A program made the position numbers and the translations under genes. DNA of 15,761 nt from Bacillota bacterium (lineage in GTDB: Bacteria > Bacillota > Clostridia > Christensenellales > CAG-138): assembly GCA_023458615.1 (NCBI GenBank), contig JAEWYV010000082.1:1-15761 (forward strand), given 5' to 3'. Shown piece by piece: positions 1 through 6,997 of the stretch (positions are counted from its first letter, which is position 1; every line of letters begins with the position of its first letter). The notes under the pieces are model-generated. The model was not told the DNA's origin, searched no databases, and was given only the letters and a program-made list of their open reading frames with translations.

Positions 1-310
1 CGAGTTTTCCGCCCTCTGCAATATCGGCATGCAGCCAAGCGTGGTGGTGGACTATGTGCGAACCGCGTTTGTCTATCCGGTTGGCGATGTGCGCATTACG
101 CTCGATAGCGACCTCTATGCGGAGTCCTATCGGGAGGATAGCGTATTTACCGATTCTGGCGGCGTGCCTGTATTGGAAGGCGGAGATGTGATATTGGAGG
201 TCAAGTTCACCGGATTTTTACCCCCGTTTATCGCCGCGGCACTGTCGGATGTGCCGAAGATACTCTCGGCTAACTCCAAATACTGCAACTGTCTCGCGGT
301 TTATCTCTAA
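1..310 (+). CDS. VTC-domain protein (polyphosphate polymerase-like), C-terminal end only
   Basis: The frame is open from the window edge (first full codon at position 2), so the gene starts upstream and only about 102 residues are visible. The tail contains strands typical of a VTC/triphosphate-tunnel-metalloenzyme barrel: a run of basic and hydrophobic strand residues (VRTAFVYP, VRITLDSDLYA), then the closing ILEVKFTGFLPPFI element. In the VTC family this last strand is EVKY followed by a proline and a helix. Known family members polymerise polyphosphate or occur, in Clostridia, next to DUF4956 and CotH-kinase genes without a proven reaction. The DUF4956 gene follows 87 bp downstream on the same strand, which matches this recurrent pairing. 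The active-site half of the domain lies outside the window, so catalysis cannot be judged. The family call is fairly sure, the function is not. Confidence 0.8.
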   Translation, partial: EFSALCNIGMQPSVVVDYVRTAFVYPVGDVRITLDSDLYAESYREDSVFTDSGGVPVLEGGDVILEVKFTGFLPPFIAAALSDVPKILSANSKYCNCLAVYL

Positions 311-397
311 CGCGGCAATCGCCGCTGTAAGCAGTTCAATTCAATCAGATAGATTCCGGCGGCATCACAGCCGGAGAACGAGAAGGGATGGCATTTT
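311..397 (+). other. Short intergenic leader with two small hairpins
   Basis: The spacer between the VTC-domain gene and the DUF4956 gene contains a 5-bp hairpin GCGGC-AATC-GCCGC (312-325) and a 6-bp hairpin TCCGGC/GCCGGA (355-360 and 370-375). Neither is followed by a T-run, so they are not convincing terminators and the two genes are probably co-transcribed. An AAGGGA ribosome binding site lies just after the second hairpin. Confidence 0.35.
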
Positions 398-1075
398 ATG
401 GAACAATGGATTTCAAGCATTCAGAGTTTATTGCAGGAGGAGGTCTCCGCAATTCCGGTTGGGAAGCTGTTTGTCGCGGTGCTGATTGCATGCGCGGCGG
501 GGCTCCTCGTTGCGGTGGTCTATCGCTTTACGTTCGGCGGGGTGCTCTTTAGCAAGCAATTCGCATTGGGGTTGGTGCTGCTGAGCATGATCACCTGCAT
601 CATCATCCTCGCAATCTCCTCCAACCTTGTGCTCTCGCTCGGCATGGTCGGCGCGCTCTCCATCGTGCGCTTTCGCACCGCCGTCAAAGAGCCGATGGAC
701 ACGATCTTCATGTTCTGGGCGCTTGCGGCGGGCATTCTCGTTGGCGCGGGATTTTTCCTGATCGCGATTTTGGCGACACTATTCGTCGGCTTGCTGTTTA
801 TTCTGCTGCACACGGGCGGAAATATGCTAAAGCCCGCGGACTCCTATCTGCTTGTGCTGCGTTATGCCCCCTCTGCCGAGGATGCTCTGCGCGAGGTGCT
901 CAAGCGCCTGCCAGCGGCAAAGGTGAAGTCTAAGCGATCCAGCAAGAGCGGTGAGGAGCTTGTTCTGGAATTGCGCCTCAGCGCAGAACAAACGGAGCTG
1001 TTAAATCGCATTCGGGAGATTCCCGCAGTGTCGGAGGTAAATCTCGTCTCCAACCACAGCGACGTGCAGCTCTAA
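398..1075 (+). CDS. DUF4956 domain membrane protein
   Basis: This 225-residue protein starts at the ATG behind an AAGGGA-type ribosome binding site. It has a short amphipathic N-terminus, then hydrophobic helices at about 22-44, 53-75 and 104-138. Between the second and last helices lies the conserved DUF4956 block GMVGALSIVRFRTAVKEP (residues about 82-99). The last 80 or so residues are soluble and look like a small alpha/beta domain (LLVLRYAPSAEDALREVLKRL and onwards). DUF4956 proteins have no established biochemical role. They repeatedly sit beside VTC-domain proteins, as here, which suggests they act together at the membrane, possibly in making or handling polyphosphate or a surface polymer. 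That role is inference. The gene ends just before a strong terminator. Confidence 0.87.
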   Translation: MEQWISSIQSLLQEEVSAIPVGKLFVAVLIACAAGLLVAVVYRFTFGGVLFSKQFALGLVLLSMITCIIILAISSNLVLSLGMVGALSIVRFRTAVKEPMDTIFMFWALAAGILVGAGFFLIAILATLFVGLLFILLHTGGNMLKPADSYLLVLRYAPSAEDALREVLKRLPAAKVKSKRSSKSGEELVLELRLSAEQTELLNRIREIPAVSEVNLVSNHSDVQL

Positions 1076-1100
1076 TCATCAACGGGCAAATGCCATCAAA

Positions 1101-1136
1101 AAACAGTGCCGCGGCTCACCGACCGCGGCACTGTTT
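1101..1136. terminator. Perfect 14-bp stem, bidirectional intrinsic terminator
   Basis: AAACAGTGCCGCGG (1101-1114) pairs perfectly with CCGCGGCACTGTTT (1123-1136) around an 8-nt loop. It lies between the 3' ends of the + strand DUF4956 gene and the - strand phosphohexomutase gene. On the - strand the stem runs into a T-rich tract (complement of 1097-1103), so it is strongest for the long sugar operon. On the + strand it ends in GTTTGTTA. Confidence 0.9.
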
Positions 1137-1220
1137 GTTATGAGGAGGTCACGTTTGTTATTCTTCTTGCAATCTTTGGTGCCTATACACGTCAATAAAA
1201 CTTTCTTCCGAAAAGATCGG

Positions 1221-2630
1221 CTAAAGATTCAGCAGTTGCTTCCACGCGCTGATGTAGGAGAGCGCCTGCGCCTCACTATGCCCCTCGGCAAAAATGCGCA
1301 GCAGCGGCTCTGTCCCGCTGAAACGGCAGACTACGAATGAATCATCGGCAAAATATACCTTGCAGCCATCCAGATAGCTCACCTTGGTAGGAGTCGTCTC
1401 AAACTCCGGCACGACGCAGTCGGAAAAAATGCGTTCCTCCAGCGCAGCGCGCTGCAGCGGTAAAAAGGCGATGTTACTCTCCTTCATGATATAGCTGCCG
1501 AATCGATTCGTAATCTCCTGCATCATCTGGCTTGGATGCTTGCCTGTTTTGCAGATCATCTCCACAAACAGAGCAGAGGAATAGACCGAATCTTTTCCGT
1601 GGATATGCCCGCGAACGGTCAGGCCGCCGGAGGACTCACCACCCAGCACCGCATCCACCTCGTCGATCTTAGCGGAGATGTACTTAAACCCGACGGGCAC
1701 CTCATAGCACGCCTCGCCAAACGATTCCGCGACGCGGTCCAGCAGGTGCGTGGTGGACATATTGCGCACCACGGGCCCTTTCCACCCGCGATATTCGTGC
1801 AAATAGGTATAGAGAAGCACGAGTATCTCGTTTGCGCTGATGTATTTTCCCGTGCCGTCGATGATGCCGAGGCGATCCCCGTCGCCATCCACCGCAATGC
1901 CCAGATCGTATTTCCCGTATACAACGCGGTTGCGCAGTTCTCCCATGGTGTCCTCGGTCGGCGCGGGCATCATGCCTCCAAAGTAGGCGTCCTTATCCGC
2001 GTGAATCTGATCCACGGTACAGCGCGCTGTGTTGAGGATCACCGTCAATGGATAGGTAGACGAGCCGTGCATCGAGTCAAAGAGGATGCGCGGCCCGCGC
2101 GCACGGATGGCATCGGCGTCAATCACACTGAGGATGGAATCGATAAAATCGTTGAAAGGGTTCTTCAGATAGGTAACCAACCCCCGCGCCTCCGCCTCCT
2201 GCATCGGCAGCGAATGCACATCCTCCAGTACGTTGATCTCGCGCTCCAGACGCTCTGTCACGTCCAACGGGGCGTCTCTGCCTTCCTCGACGATGATCTT
2301 GATGCCGTTGTAGTTGCTCGGGTTGTGCGAGGCGGTGATCTCAATGCCGCGGTAGAGTCCCTGCTGCTTGACGATATACATGATCAGCGGCGTCGGTACG
2401 CTGCGCTGCATAAACCAAACAGGGATGCCGTTTCCAGCGAGTGTTTCCGCCATCCAGGTTGCCGCCTCCGCAGAGAGAAAGCGCCGATCGTATCCGATCA
2501 CAACGGGTTTATCCGCTTTATGATCGGTTTGCAGCGTCTGCGCCAATCCCTGCGCCACACGCTGAATATTTGCCATGTAAAAATCCTTGCCAATCTCCGC
2601 GCGCCAACCGCCGGTACCAAAACAGATCAT
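1221..2630 (-). CDS. Alpha-D-phosphohexomutase (phosphoglucomutase/phosphomannomutase family)
   Basis: This 469-residue cytoplasmic enzyme has all four family signatures. They are the phosphoserine loop TASHNP (residues 99-104, Ser101), the metal loop DGDGDR (248-253), the sugar-binding loop GGESSGG (330-336) and the phosphate-binding loop RFSGTEPLLR (436-445). Such enzymes interconvert sugar 1- and 6-phosphates through a bisphosphate intermediate. The start was put at the ATG at 2630: the protein then begins MICFGTGGWRAEIG, as relatives do, with AAAGG about 10 nt upstream. A TTG 12 codons earlier has no such support. Being last in an operon with a sugar importer and a GH94 phosphorylase, it would convert the phosphorylase's sugar 1-phosphate, possibly GlcNAc-1-phosphate, into the 6-phosphate. 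Sequence alone does not separate glucose, mannose and GlcNAc substrates. Confidence 0.9.
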   Translation of the reverse strand: MICFGTGGWRAEIGKDFYMANIQRVAQGLAQTLQTDHKADKPVVIGYDRRFLSAEAATWMAETLAGNGIPVWFMQRSVPTPLIMYIVKQQGLYRGIEITASHNPSNYNGIKIIVEEGRDAPLDVTERLEREINVLEDVHSLPMQEAEARGLVTYLKNPFNDFIDSILSVIDADAIRARGPRILFDSMHGSSTYPLTVILNTARCTVDQIHADKDAYFGGMMPAPTEDTMGELRNRVVYGKYDLGIAVDGDGDRLGIIDGTGKYISANEILVLLYTYLHEYRGWKGPVVRNMSTTHLLDRVAESFGEACYEVPVGFKYISAKIDEVDAVLGGESSGGLTVRGHIHGKDSVYSSALFVEMICKTGKHPSQMMQEITNRFGSYIMKESNIAFLPLQRAALEERIFSDCVVPEFETTPTKVSYLDGCKVYFADDSFVVCRFSGTEPLLRIFAEGHSEAQALSYISAWKQLLNL

Positions 2631-2651
2631 ACAACCATACCCTTTCGTAAA

Positions 2652-2682
2652 GCGAGAATGATCCAAAGAAGATCATTCCCGC
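2652..2682 (-). repeat. Inverted repeat in the regulator-mutase spacer
   Basis: GAATGATC (2656-2663) pairs with GATCATTC (2671-2678) and, past one A/C mismatch, GCG (2652-2654) pairs with CGC (2680-2682). It sits between the stop of the response regulator gene and the ribosome binding site of the mutase gene. No T-run follows on the - strand, so it is more likely an RNA processing or stability element, or a weak attenuator, than a terminator. Confidence 0.5.
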
Positions 2683-2707
2683 AGCGTTCTTCGATTTTTT
2701 TGCCGTT

Positions 2708-3454
2708 TCAGCGCAGATGCGCGCTGTTGCGGTATTCATATGCGCTCATACCGGTGAGCTTTTTAAACGTCCGCGCAAAGTGCCCCGGATCGCTGTAGCC
2801 AACCCGTTCGCCGATATCCCCGATCTTCAGGCGCGGATCAGCGAGTAGTTGCTGCGCTTTCTTGATGCGAATCTCATTGAGCAGGTCGTAAAAGCTCTTC
2901 TGCGCGTGTTTGTTGAGCAGTTTGCTCAGGTGCCATTGGGAGACATAGCAATGATCCGCAACGTCCTGCAGCGTGATCTTGTCCGCATAGCGGGACTCCA
3001 TAAAAAGCGCGGCCTCCCGTACTAAGAAGCTACTTGCGGGCCTGTCCTCCTCCTCCGCCTCCTCGGGCACGATGCCCGCCGCGCGGAGGTTCTGCGTCAT
3101 GGTGCGCATGGCCTCGTTGATTTCGTCCATCTTGGAAGGCTTGAGCAGCAGCCGCGTCACGCCGAGGCGAATCGCCTCCTGCGCATAGGCAAAGTCCCGA
3201 TATCCTGTCAACACCGTAACCTCCATCTGCGGAAACTCGCTCTTGAGCCCCGCGAGCATGGTGAGCCCGTCCTGATCAGGCATCTTGATATCCGTAAATA
3301 CAATCTGCGGCTGATACGCGCGGATTGCCTCTGCTCCGGCGGATGCATTCTGCGCCGTGGCAACCACCTCGCAGCCAAAACCAACCCAGTCGACAACCTT
3401 TTTCAGGCCCTCGAGAATGATGACCTCATCATCGATTAAAACCACTCGAATCAT
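2708..3454 (-). CDS. YesN-type response regulator with AraC-family HTH
   Basis: This 248-residue protein has a CheY-like receiver at residues 1-120, with the acidic pair Asp8-Asp9, phospho-acceptor Asp55 (in FTDIKMP) and conserved Lys105 (in LLLKPS). After a Glu-rich linker (about 132-140) comes an AraC/XylS double helix-turn-helix at about 145-246, ending in the signature GYSDPGHFARTFKKLTGMSAYEYR. Regulators of this kind pair with YesM-type kinases and usually activate sugar-uptake operons. The likely partner is the kinase at 7111-8832, so sensor and regulator are separated by the three transport genes. The gene follows the second permease by 61 bp on the same strand and is followed by the mutase. 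The start ATG has AAGGAG 8 nt upstream, in the loop of a small hairpin. Confidence 0.93.
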   Translation of the reverse strand: MIRVVLIDDEVIILEGLKKVVDWVGFGCEVVATAQNASAGAEAIRAYQPQIVFTDIKMPDQDGLTMLAGLKSEFPQMEVTVLTGYRDFAYAQEAIRLGVTRLLLKPSKMDEINEAMRTMTQNLRAAGIVPEEAEEEDRPASSFLVREAALFMESRYADKITLQDVADHCYVSQWHLSKLLNKHAQKSFYDLLNEIRIKKAQQLLADPRLKIGDIGERVGYSDPGHFARTFKKLTGMSAYEYRNSAHLR

Positions 3455-3472
3455 CGGGATTCTCCTTCCCGA
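3454..3472 (-). promoter_or_regulatory. Ribosome binding site held in a hairpin loop
   Basis: TCGGGA (3454-3459) and TCCCGA (3467-3472) form a 6-bp stem whose 7-nt loop is AGGAGAA on the coding strand. This is the ribosome binding site of the response regulator gene, and the stem includes the first base of its ATG. It may tune translation of the regulator. With a 6-bp stem it could also be chance. Confidence 0.4.
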
Positions 3473-3515
3473 CCATTATAGCACAGGCTTTTTTCGCGTT
3501 CCAACGTCGGGCGCA

Positions 3516-4394
3516 TCATCCCTTGACCGCGCCTACGGTCAGGCCCTTGATGATGTTTTTTTGCAGCAGGACGTAGACAACCAGCACGGGCACGACCACA
3601 AGCACGACCGAAGCCGCCATTAACCCATAGTTCACGCCCGCCTGTGAACTGATCTCGTTGATGAGCAGCGTGATGGTCTTCTCCTTTGGATAGCGCAGGA
3701 AGAACGTCTGCGTAAACAAGTCGTTATACGACCAAAGGAAGGAAAAGATCGCGACCGTTGCAAACGATGGCTTGGCGACGGGGATAATGATCTTAAAGTA
3801 GATCTGAAACACATTACAGCCGTCCAGATAGGCAGCCTCTTCCAGATCGATTGGAACACTTCTAATAAATCCCATCAGCACGATCACGGCAAAAGCGAGA
3901 TTTCCCGCAATTTGCGGCAGTATGGTGGAAAGCAGCGAGAGCCAGCGGTTCTGCGTACTCGCGATGCCCCAGAGCACCTCCATGCGAAACACGGGGATAA
4001 TCGTGGAAAACACCGGAAACATCATGGCGGCGATGATCATGCCGTGGAGGAACTTTTGCCCGCGGAAGCGATAGCGCACCATGCCATAGGCAAACAGACC
4101 GGCCAAAAGCACTACAACCAGCGTCACCACGATAGAGATAAGGATGCTGTTGGTATATCCCGCAATAAAATCGCTGCGATTGTTCGCGGTAACATAGTTA
4201 TCCAGCGTAAAGCTGCTCGTCCAAGGCCAGGGTATGGAGAACGAATCCGAACGAATCTCGCCGCGCACGCGAAATGAGTTGATGATGACCCAGATGAAGG
4301 GATACGCCGTGGTGATCGCCCAGAAGATCAGCACCAGATAGGAGAATGCCTGTGAAAGCGGGATTCGCTTTTTATTTGCCAAATTTCGATTCAT
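3516..4394 (-). CDS. Carbohydrate ABC transporter permease, MalG type (CUT1)
   Basis: This 292-residue inner-membrane subunit has hydrophobic helices at about 17-40, 84-106, 115-135, 155-176, 210-225 and 258-277. The cytoplasmic EAA loop that docks the ATPase is EEAAYLDGCNVFQIYFKIII (185-204), followed by PVAKP. The C-terminus IIKGLTVGAVKG is the usual ending of the second CUT1 permease. Together with the permease just upstream (21-bp gap) and the binding lipoprotein it forms a disaccharide or oligosaccharide importer. The start has a GGGGG-containing ribosome binding site about 11 nt upstream. No ATP-binding subunit is encoded in the window, so the importer probably borrows a shared MsmK-type ATPase. 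The exact substrate cannot be read from the permease itself; the neighbouring GH94 gene points to a beta-linked disaccharide. Confidence 0.92.
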   Translation of the reverse strand: MNRNLANKKRIPLSQAFSYLVLIFWAITTAYPFIWVIINSFRVRGEIRSDSFSIPWPWTSSFTLDNYVTANNRSDFIAGYTNSILISIVVTLVVVLLAGLFAYGMVRYRFRGQKFLHGMIIAAMMFPVFSTIIPVFRMEVLWGIASTQNRWLSLLSTILPQIAGNLAFAVIVLMGFIRSVPIDLEEAAYLDGCNVFQIYFKIIIPVAKPSFATVAIFSFLWSYNDLFTQTFFLRYPKEKTITLLINEISSQAGVNYGLMAASVVLVVVPVLVVYVLLQKNIIKGLTVGAVKG

Positions 4395-4415
4395 CAGCTT
4401 GTTTCCCCCTTTCCC

Positions 4416-5306
4416 CTAAAACTCTTTTTCTTTGAATACACGGTTGGCAACCTGCGCCAGTAGCACGCCCAGCACCACGATAACCACCGCGATGGCGGAG
4501 CCATAGTCCACATTTCCGCGTGTGAACGTCTGGTTATACATGTACGTTCCGGTGAGCCACGACTTGTCCAACGGTATGCCGGAACCCATCATTACCCAAG
4601 GCAGATCGAAGACCTTCAGCGCGCCTGTCACCGCGAGGATTAAGCAGGTGCAGATGACGTTTCGCAAGAGCGGCAGCGTGATATAGCGAATCCGCTTCCA
4701 GCCCGTTGCGCCATCGAGCTCCGCTGCCTCGTAGACGTCCGTGGAGATGTTGTTGAGTCCCGTAACGAGAATCACAAAATAAAACCCCACATATTGCCAG
4801 AGCACCGGCAGCAGCATGGTGAAGAAATAGTATTTCTCGCTCTTCCAGTCGATATTCGCCGTTGCCCAGCCAAGCTTTTGCAAGAGCTGATTGAGCATGC
4901 CGCCGTTGTAGAGAAAAATGATATTGAAGAGCAAGCCCAGCGCGGTTGCGCTGATGACGATCGGGAAAAAATACAGCGTTCGAAAGAACTTTGCGCCGAC
5001 CTTGATGCGGTCGATGATGAGCGCAAGCACGAGCGCGGTACCCACCTGAAACACCAGCGTACAGACCACGAGTAAAAGCGTGTTTTTCACCGCCGTGCGC
5101 ATGTTTGGGTCGTTCCAAAGCTCGACATAGTTGGCAAACCACGGCGTATTGACGCCGGAGGCTTTTGTGCCCAAACCTGAGATCGCCAGAAAACTGTTGA
5201 TGATGCTTTGGACGAATGGATAATAGAGGTAAACAACCAGAAACGCAAACGCAGGCAGCAGAAAAAACAGCAGCGGCGCTTTCTTTTTGTAGATCATGGA
5301 ATTCAT
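4416..5306 (-). CDS. Carbohydrate ABC transporter permease, MalF/UgpA type (CUT1)
   Basis: This 296-residue inner-membrane subunit has helices at about 11-33, 75-99, 108-131, 160-183, 215-231 and 268-289. Its EAA loop is YEAAELDGATGWKRIRYITL (192-211), followed by PLL, the canonical form for CUT1 transporters. It pairs with the MalG-type permease that begins 21 bp downstream to form the membrane channel. The start is chosen at the first ATG because GGAGG lies 8 nt upstream; a second ATG three codons on is less well placed. A 156-bp gap with a stable hairpin separates it from the binding-protein gene. This is a common arrangement that keeps the binding protein more abundant than the permeases. 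Confidence 0.92.
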   Translation of the reverse strand: MNSMIYKKKAPLLFFLLPAFAFLVVYLYYPFVQSIINSFLAISGLGTKASGVNTPWFANYVELWNDPNMRTAVKNTLLLVVCTLVFQVGTALVLALIIDRIKVGAKFFRTLYFFPIVISATALGLLFNIIFLYNGGMLNQLLQKLGWATANIDWKSEKYYFFTMLLPVLWQYVGFYFVILVTGLNNISTDVYEAAELDGATGWKRIRYITLPLLRNVICTCLILAVTGALKVFDLPWVMMGSGIPLDKSWLTGTYMYNQTFTRGNVDYGSAIAVVIVVLGVLLAQVANRVFKEKEF

Positions 5307-5333
5307 ATCGTGTGCCTCCGTCTGCGCGCCTAG

Positions 5334-5346
5334 GGCATAGTATGCC
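5334..5346. repeat. 13-bp dyad upstream of the first permease gene
   Basis: GGCATA-G-TATGCC is a perfect dyad in the gap between the binding-protein and permease genes, 28 bp upstream of the permease ATG. It could be a small hairpin or a protein site. There is no direct evidence for either. Confidence 0.3.
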
Positions 5347-5402
5347 GATTGCGTGCTTCTTGGTCGGTTTTTCGGATGGTAGGAGAAAGCTCGTGATATC
5401 GT

Positions 5403-5436
5403 TTGGGGGCCGGCCGATCGCTCGGTCGACCCCCAA
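5403..5436 (-). other. Long intergenic hairpin after the binding-protein gene
   Basis: TTGGGGG (5403-5409) pairs with CCCCCAA (5430-5436). Past one mismatch, an inner 7-bp helix (5411-5417 with 5422-5428) has one imperfect pair and closes a 4-nt loop that reads GCGA on the transcript, a GNRA tetraloop. It starts 26 bp after the binding-protein stop codon. No T-run follows, so it fits a 3'-end-protecting or partial read-through element that lowers permease expression relative to the binding protein, as known for other sugar ABC operons. That role is inference. Confidence 0.6.
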
Positions 5437-5462
5437 TGATGGATGCTATGAAATGTGTTTCT

Positions 5463-6797
5463 TTATTTGGCGAGAGCGGAATCAATGGCTTCCGCCGCGG
5501 TGATCTTGCCGGTGACGATGTTCTTCACGTTGGCAAAGAGGTCGCCACGCTGTTCACTCGTGAGCTTATCCTGCACCGCGCCGACAACGCTGGTTGCACC
5601 TGCGCACATTGCGATTGCGGATTTCTGGAGGGTGTCGAGATTATCCGCCGGGATAACGCCGTTCTTCAGGGCGGTGACGGCGGTGACGGAGAAGATGGAG
5701 ACCTGCTCGTCGCTCGTCATATATTCCACAAACTTGACGGCTGCGTCACGCTTAGCGGGATCGTCCCAGGCCTTCTTGGTGATGTAGTAACCCATCGAGA
5801 TACCGCCGATGAGGTCGGTTGCCGCGCGGTCGCCCTTTGCCGGAACATAGGTGAGGGCAAAATCACCGAGGTGATCGGCACAGTTGGTCTGGAAGAAACC
5901 GATCTTCCAGCTGCCGTCGATCAGGAACGCAGCCTGACCATCCGCAACGAGCTGAACGGTCTCCGCGTCCGTCGCGGTCAGGGTGTTCTCAGGCAGATAG
6001 CCTGCGTCATAGAGCGCCTTGATGTCTTCCAAACCGGCGGCCCACTTCATGCCAACTTCATCGCTGGAGGCGGCGGGGACGTTCAGGTGATTGGCGGTGT
6101 CGCCATTGTTGTAAACAGAGAACTCAAACCAATAGTGCGGAACTTCCTGCAGGGAGACGGCGACCGGCGTGAAACCGGCGTCCTTAATCTTCTGGCAGTC
6201 TACAAGGAACTGATCCCAGGTATAACCGGCATCCGGAATGGCGACGCCAGCCGCTTCGAGAACCTTGGTGTTGATGTACATGCTCTCCCAGTAGCCGTTG
6301 ACCGGAACGCTGTAGACCTTGCCATCCACCGAGGAGGGAACCAGCATCTCGTCCTTCATGTTGCCCGCATATTCGGGATAGGCCGCGCGGATATCGTCCA
6401 GGGAGACGACCTTGCCTGCGGAGACGATTGCATCGGAGTCATTGCCGTTGAAGTAGAAGAGTACGTCGGGTTCCGTGCCGGTTTCAAAGTCCGTCATGAC
6501 TTTGGCTTTCCATTCTTCGTTGGAAGTGGCGGAAGCGTCCATCACGGTATTGCCCGTCGCGGCTTCGTAGCCGGCGAGCGCGGCTTCGTAGTTGGCGCGG
6601 TTGCCGTCGTCTCCACCATAAGAGGTGACGACCGTCAGGCTAACGGGTTCCGCTGCCGCGGGTGCTTCGGTTGCTGCCGCAGCGGCTTCGGTTGCGGCGG
6701 CCGGTTCTTCCGCGGGCGCGGGAGCAGCTGGCTGGCATGCCGCAAAAGCGGTCAGGCACATGGCCAATACCAGAATGAGCGCAATGGTTTTCTTCAT
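5463..6797 (-). CDS. Sugar-binding lipoprotein of the ABC importer (family 1 solute-binding protein)
   Basis: This 444-residue protein has a lipoprotein signal peptide: MKKTIALILVLAMCLTAFAAC, with the acylated Cys at residue 21. A Pro/Ala/Glu-rich linker (about 22-50) tethers the binding domain to the outer face of the membrane. The mature domain starts SLTVVTSYGG and contains family-1 landmarks such as VLFYFNGNDSDAIV, YSVPVNGYWESMYINTKVLE and the hinge-proximal AAFLIDGSWKIG. The ATG at 6797 is chosen because GGAGG lies 8 nt upstream and the signal peptide begins right there; an ATG 22 codons earlier overlaps the -10 element. The protein delivers the sugar to the two permeases encoded downstream. 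A separate promoter with twin upstream boxes precedes the gene. The ligand is inferred to be a beta-disaccharide such as (GlcNAc)2. Confidence 0.93.
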   Translation of the reverse strand: MKKTIALILVLAMCLTAFAACQPAAPAPAEEPAAATEAAAAATEAPAAAEPVSLTVVTSYGGDDGNRANYEAALAGYEAATGNTVMDASATSNEEWKAKVMTDFETGTEPDVLFYFNGNDSDAIVSAGKVVSLDDIRAAYPEYAGNMKDEMLVPSSVDGKVYSVPVNGYWESMYINTKVLEAAGVAIPDAGYTWDQFLVDCQKIKDAGFTPVAVSLQEVPHYWFEFSVYNNGDTANHLNVPAASSDEVGMKWAAGLEDIKALYDAGYLPENTLTATDAETVQLVADGQAAFLIDGSWKIGFFQTNCADHLGDFALTYVPAKGDRAATDLIGGISMGYYITKKAWDDPAKRDAAVKFVEYMTSDEQVSIFSVTAVTALKNGVIPADNLDTLQKSAIAMCAGATSVVGAVQDKLTSEQRGDLFANVKNIVTGKITAAEAIDSALAK

Positions 6798-6861
6798 GGT
6801 CTCTTTCCTCCGTATCGATTTTTGATAGAAATGCAAACAACGATTTGCCTTCGATGGTTTC

Positions 6862-6889
6862 ATTATAGGTCAGAGGCTCATTGTGTAAT
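6862..6889 (-). promoter_or_regulatory. Predicted promoter of the binding-protein operon
   Basis: A perfect -10 TATAAT (complement of 6862-6867) lies 16 bp downstream of a -35-like ATTACA (complement of 6884-6889, four of six matches to TTGACA). Transcription would start near 6855, giving a leader of about 58 nt. The weak -35 with boxes just upstream suggests activator dependence. Confidence 0.65.
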
Positions 6890-6899
6890 AAGTCACGGA

Positions 6900-6928
6900 G
6901 TTGCCGTTTTTTGTTTATCGTTGCCGTG
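6900..6928 (-). promoter_or_regulatory. Twin 9-bp boxes upstream of the binding-protein promoter
   Basis: Read on the + strand, GTTGCCGTT (6900-6908) and GTTGCCGTG (6920-6928) are direct repeats with a 20-bp period, about two helical turns. The nearer box lies 10 bp upstream of the predicted -35. The GH94 promoter carries a related pair at identical distances. The arrangement fits a class of AraC-type activators, and the YesN-type regulator encoded in the locus is the obvious candidate. Binding is inference. Confidence 0.6.
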
Positions 6929-6997
6929 TTCGGCTTCTGCTTGTGCACGAGGCAAGAAGTTGTATGTATCTTTCTGGCTATAAAACCCCGCCTTAGT

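Noticed and set aside
2631..2666. TTG start extending the phosphohexomutase by 12 residues
   Set aside because: The extension lies in an inverted repeat and is not part of the usual N-terminus. The ATG at 2630 has a well-placed ribosome binding site and yields the typical FGTGGWR start.
1536..2798. 420-codon open frame on the + strand
   Set aside because: It is antisense to the phosphohexomutase and the end of the response regulator, both of which have clear family motifs. The encoded sequence is rich in Arg, His and Val without recognisable domains, as expected for a shadow frame at this GC content.
4534..5436. 300-codon open frame on the - strand over the first permease
   Set aside because: It is a frame-shifted reading of the permease gene. 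The permease frame has transmembrane helices, the EAA loop and a good ribosome binding site; this one has none.
5403..6983. 526-codon open frame on the + strand
   Set aside because: It is antisense to the whole binding-protein gene and runs over its promoter and boxes. The Gly/Arg/Asp/Val-rich composition matches a reversed coding sequence, not a known protein.
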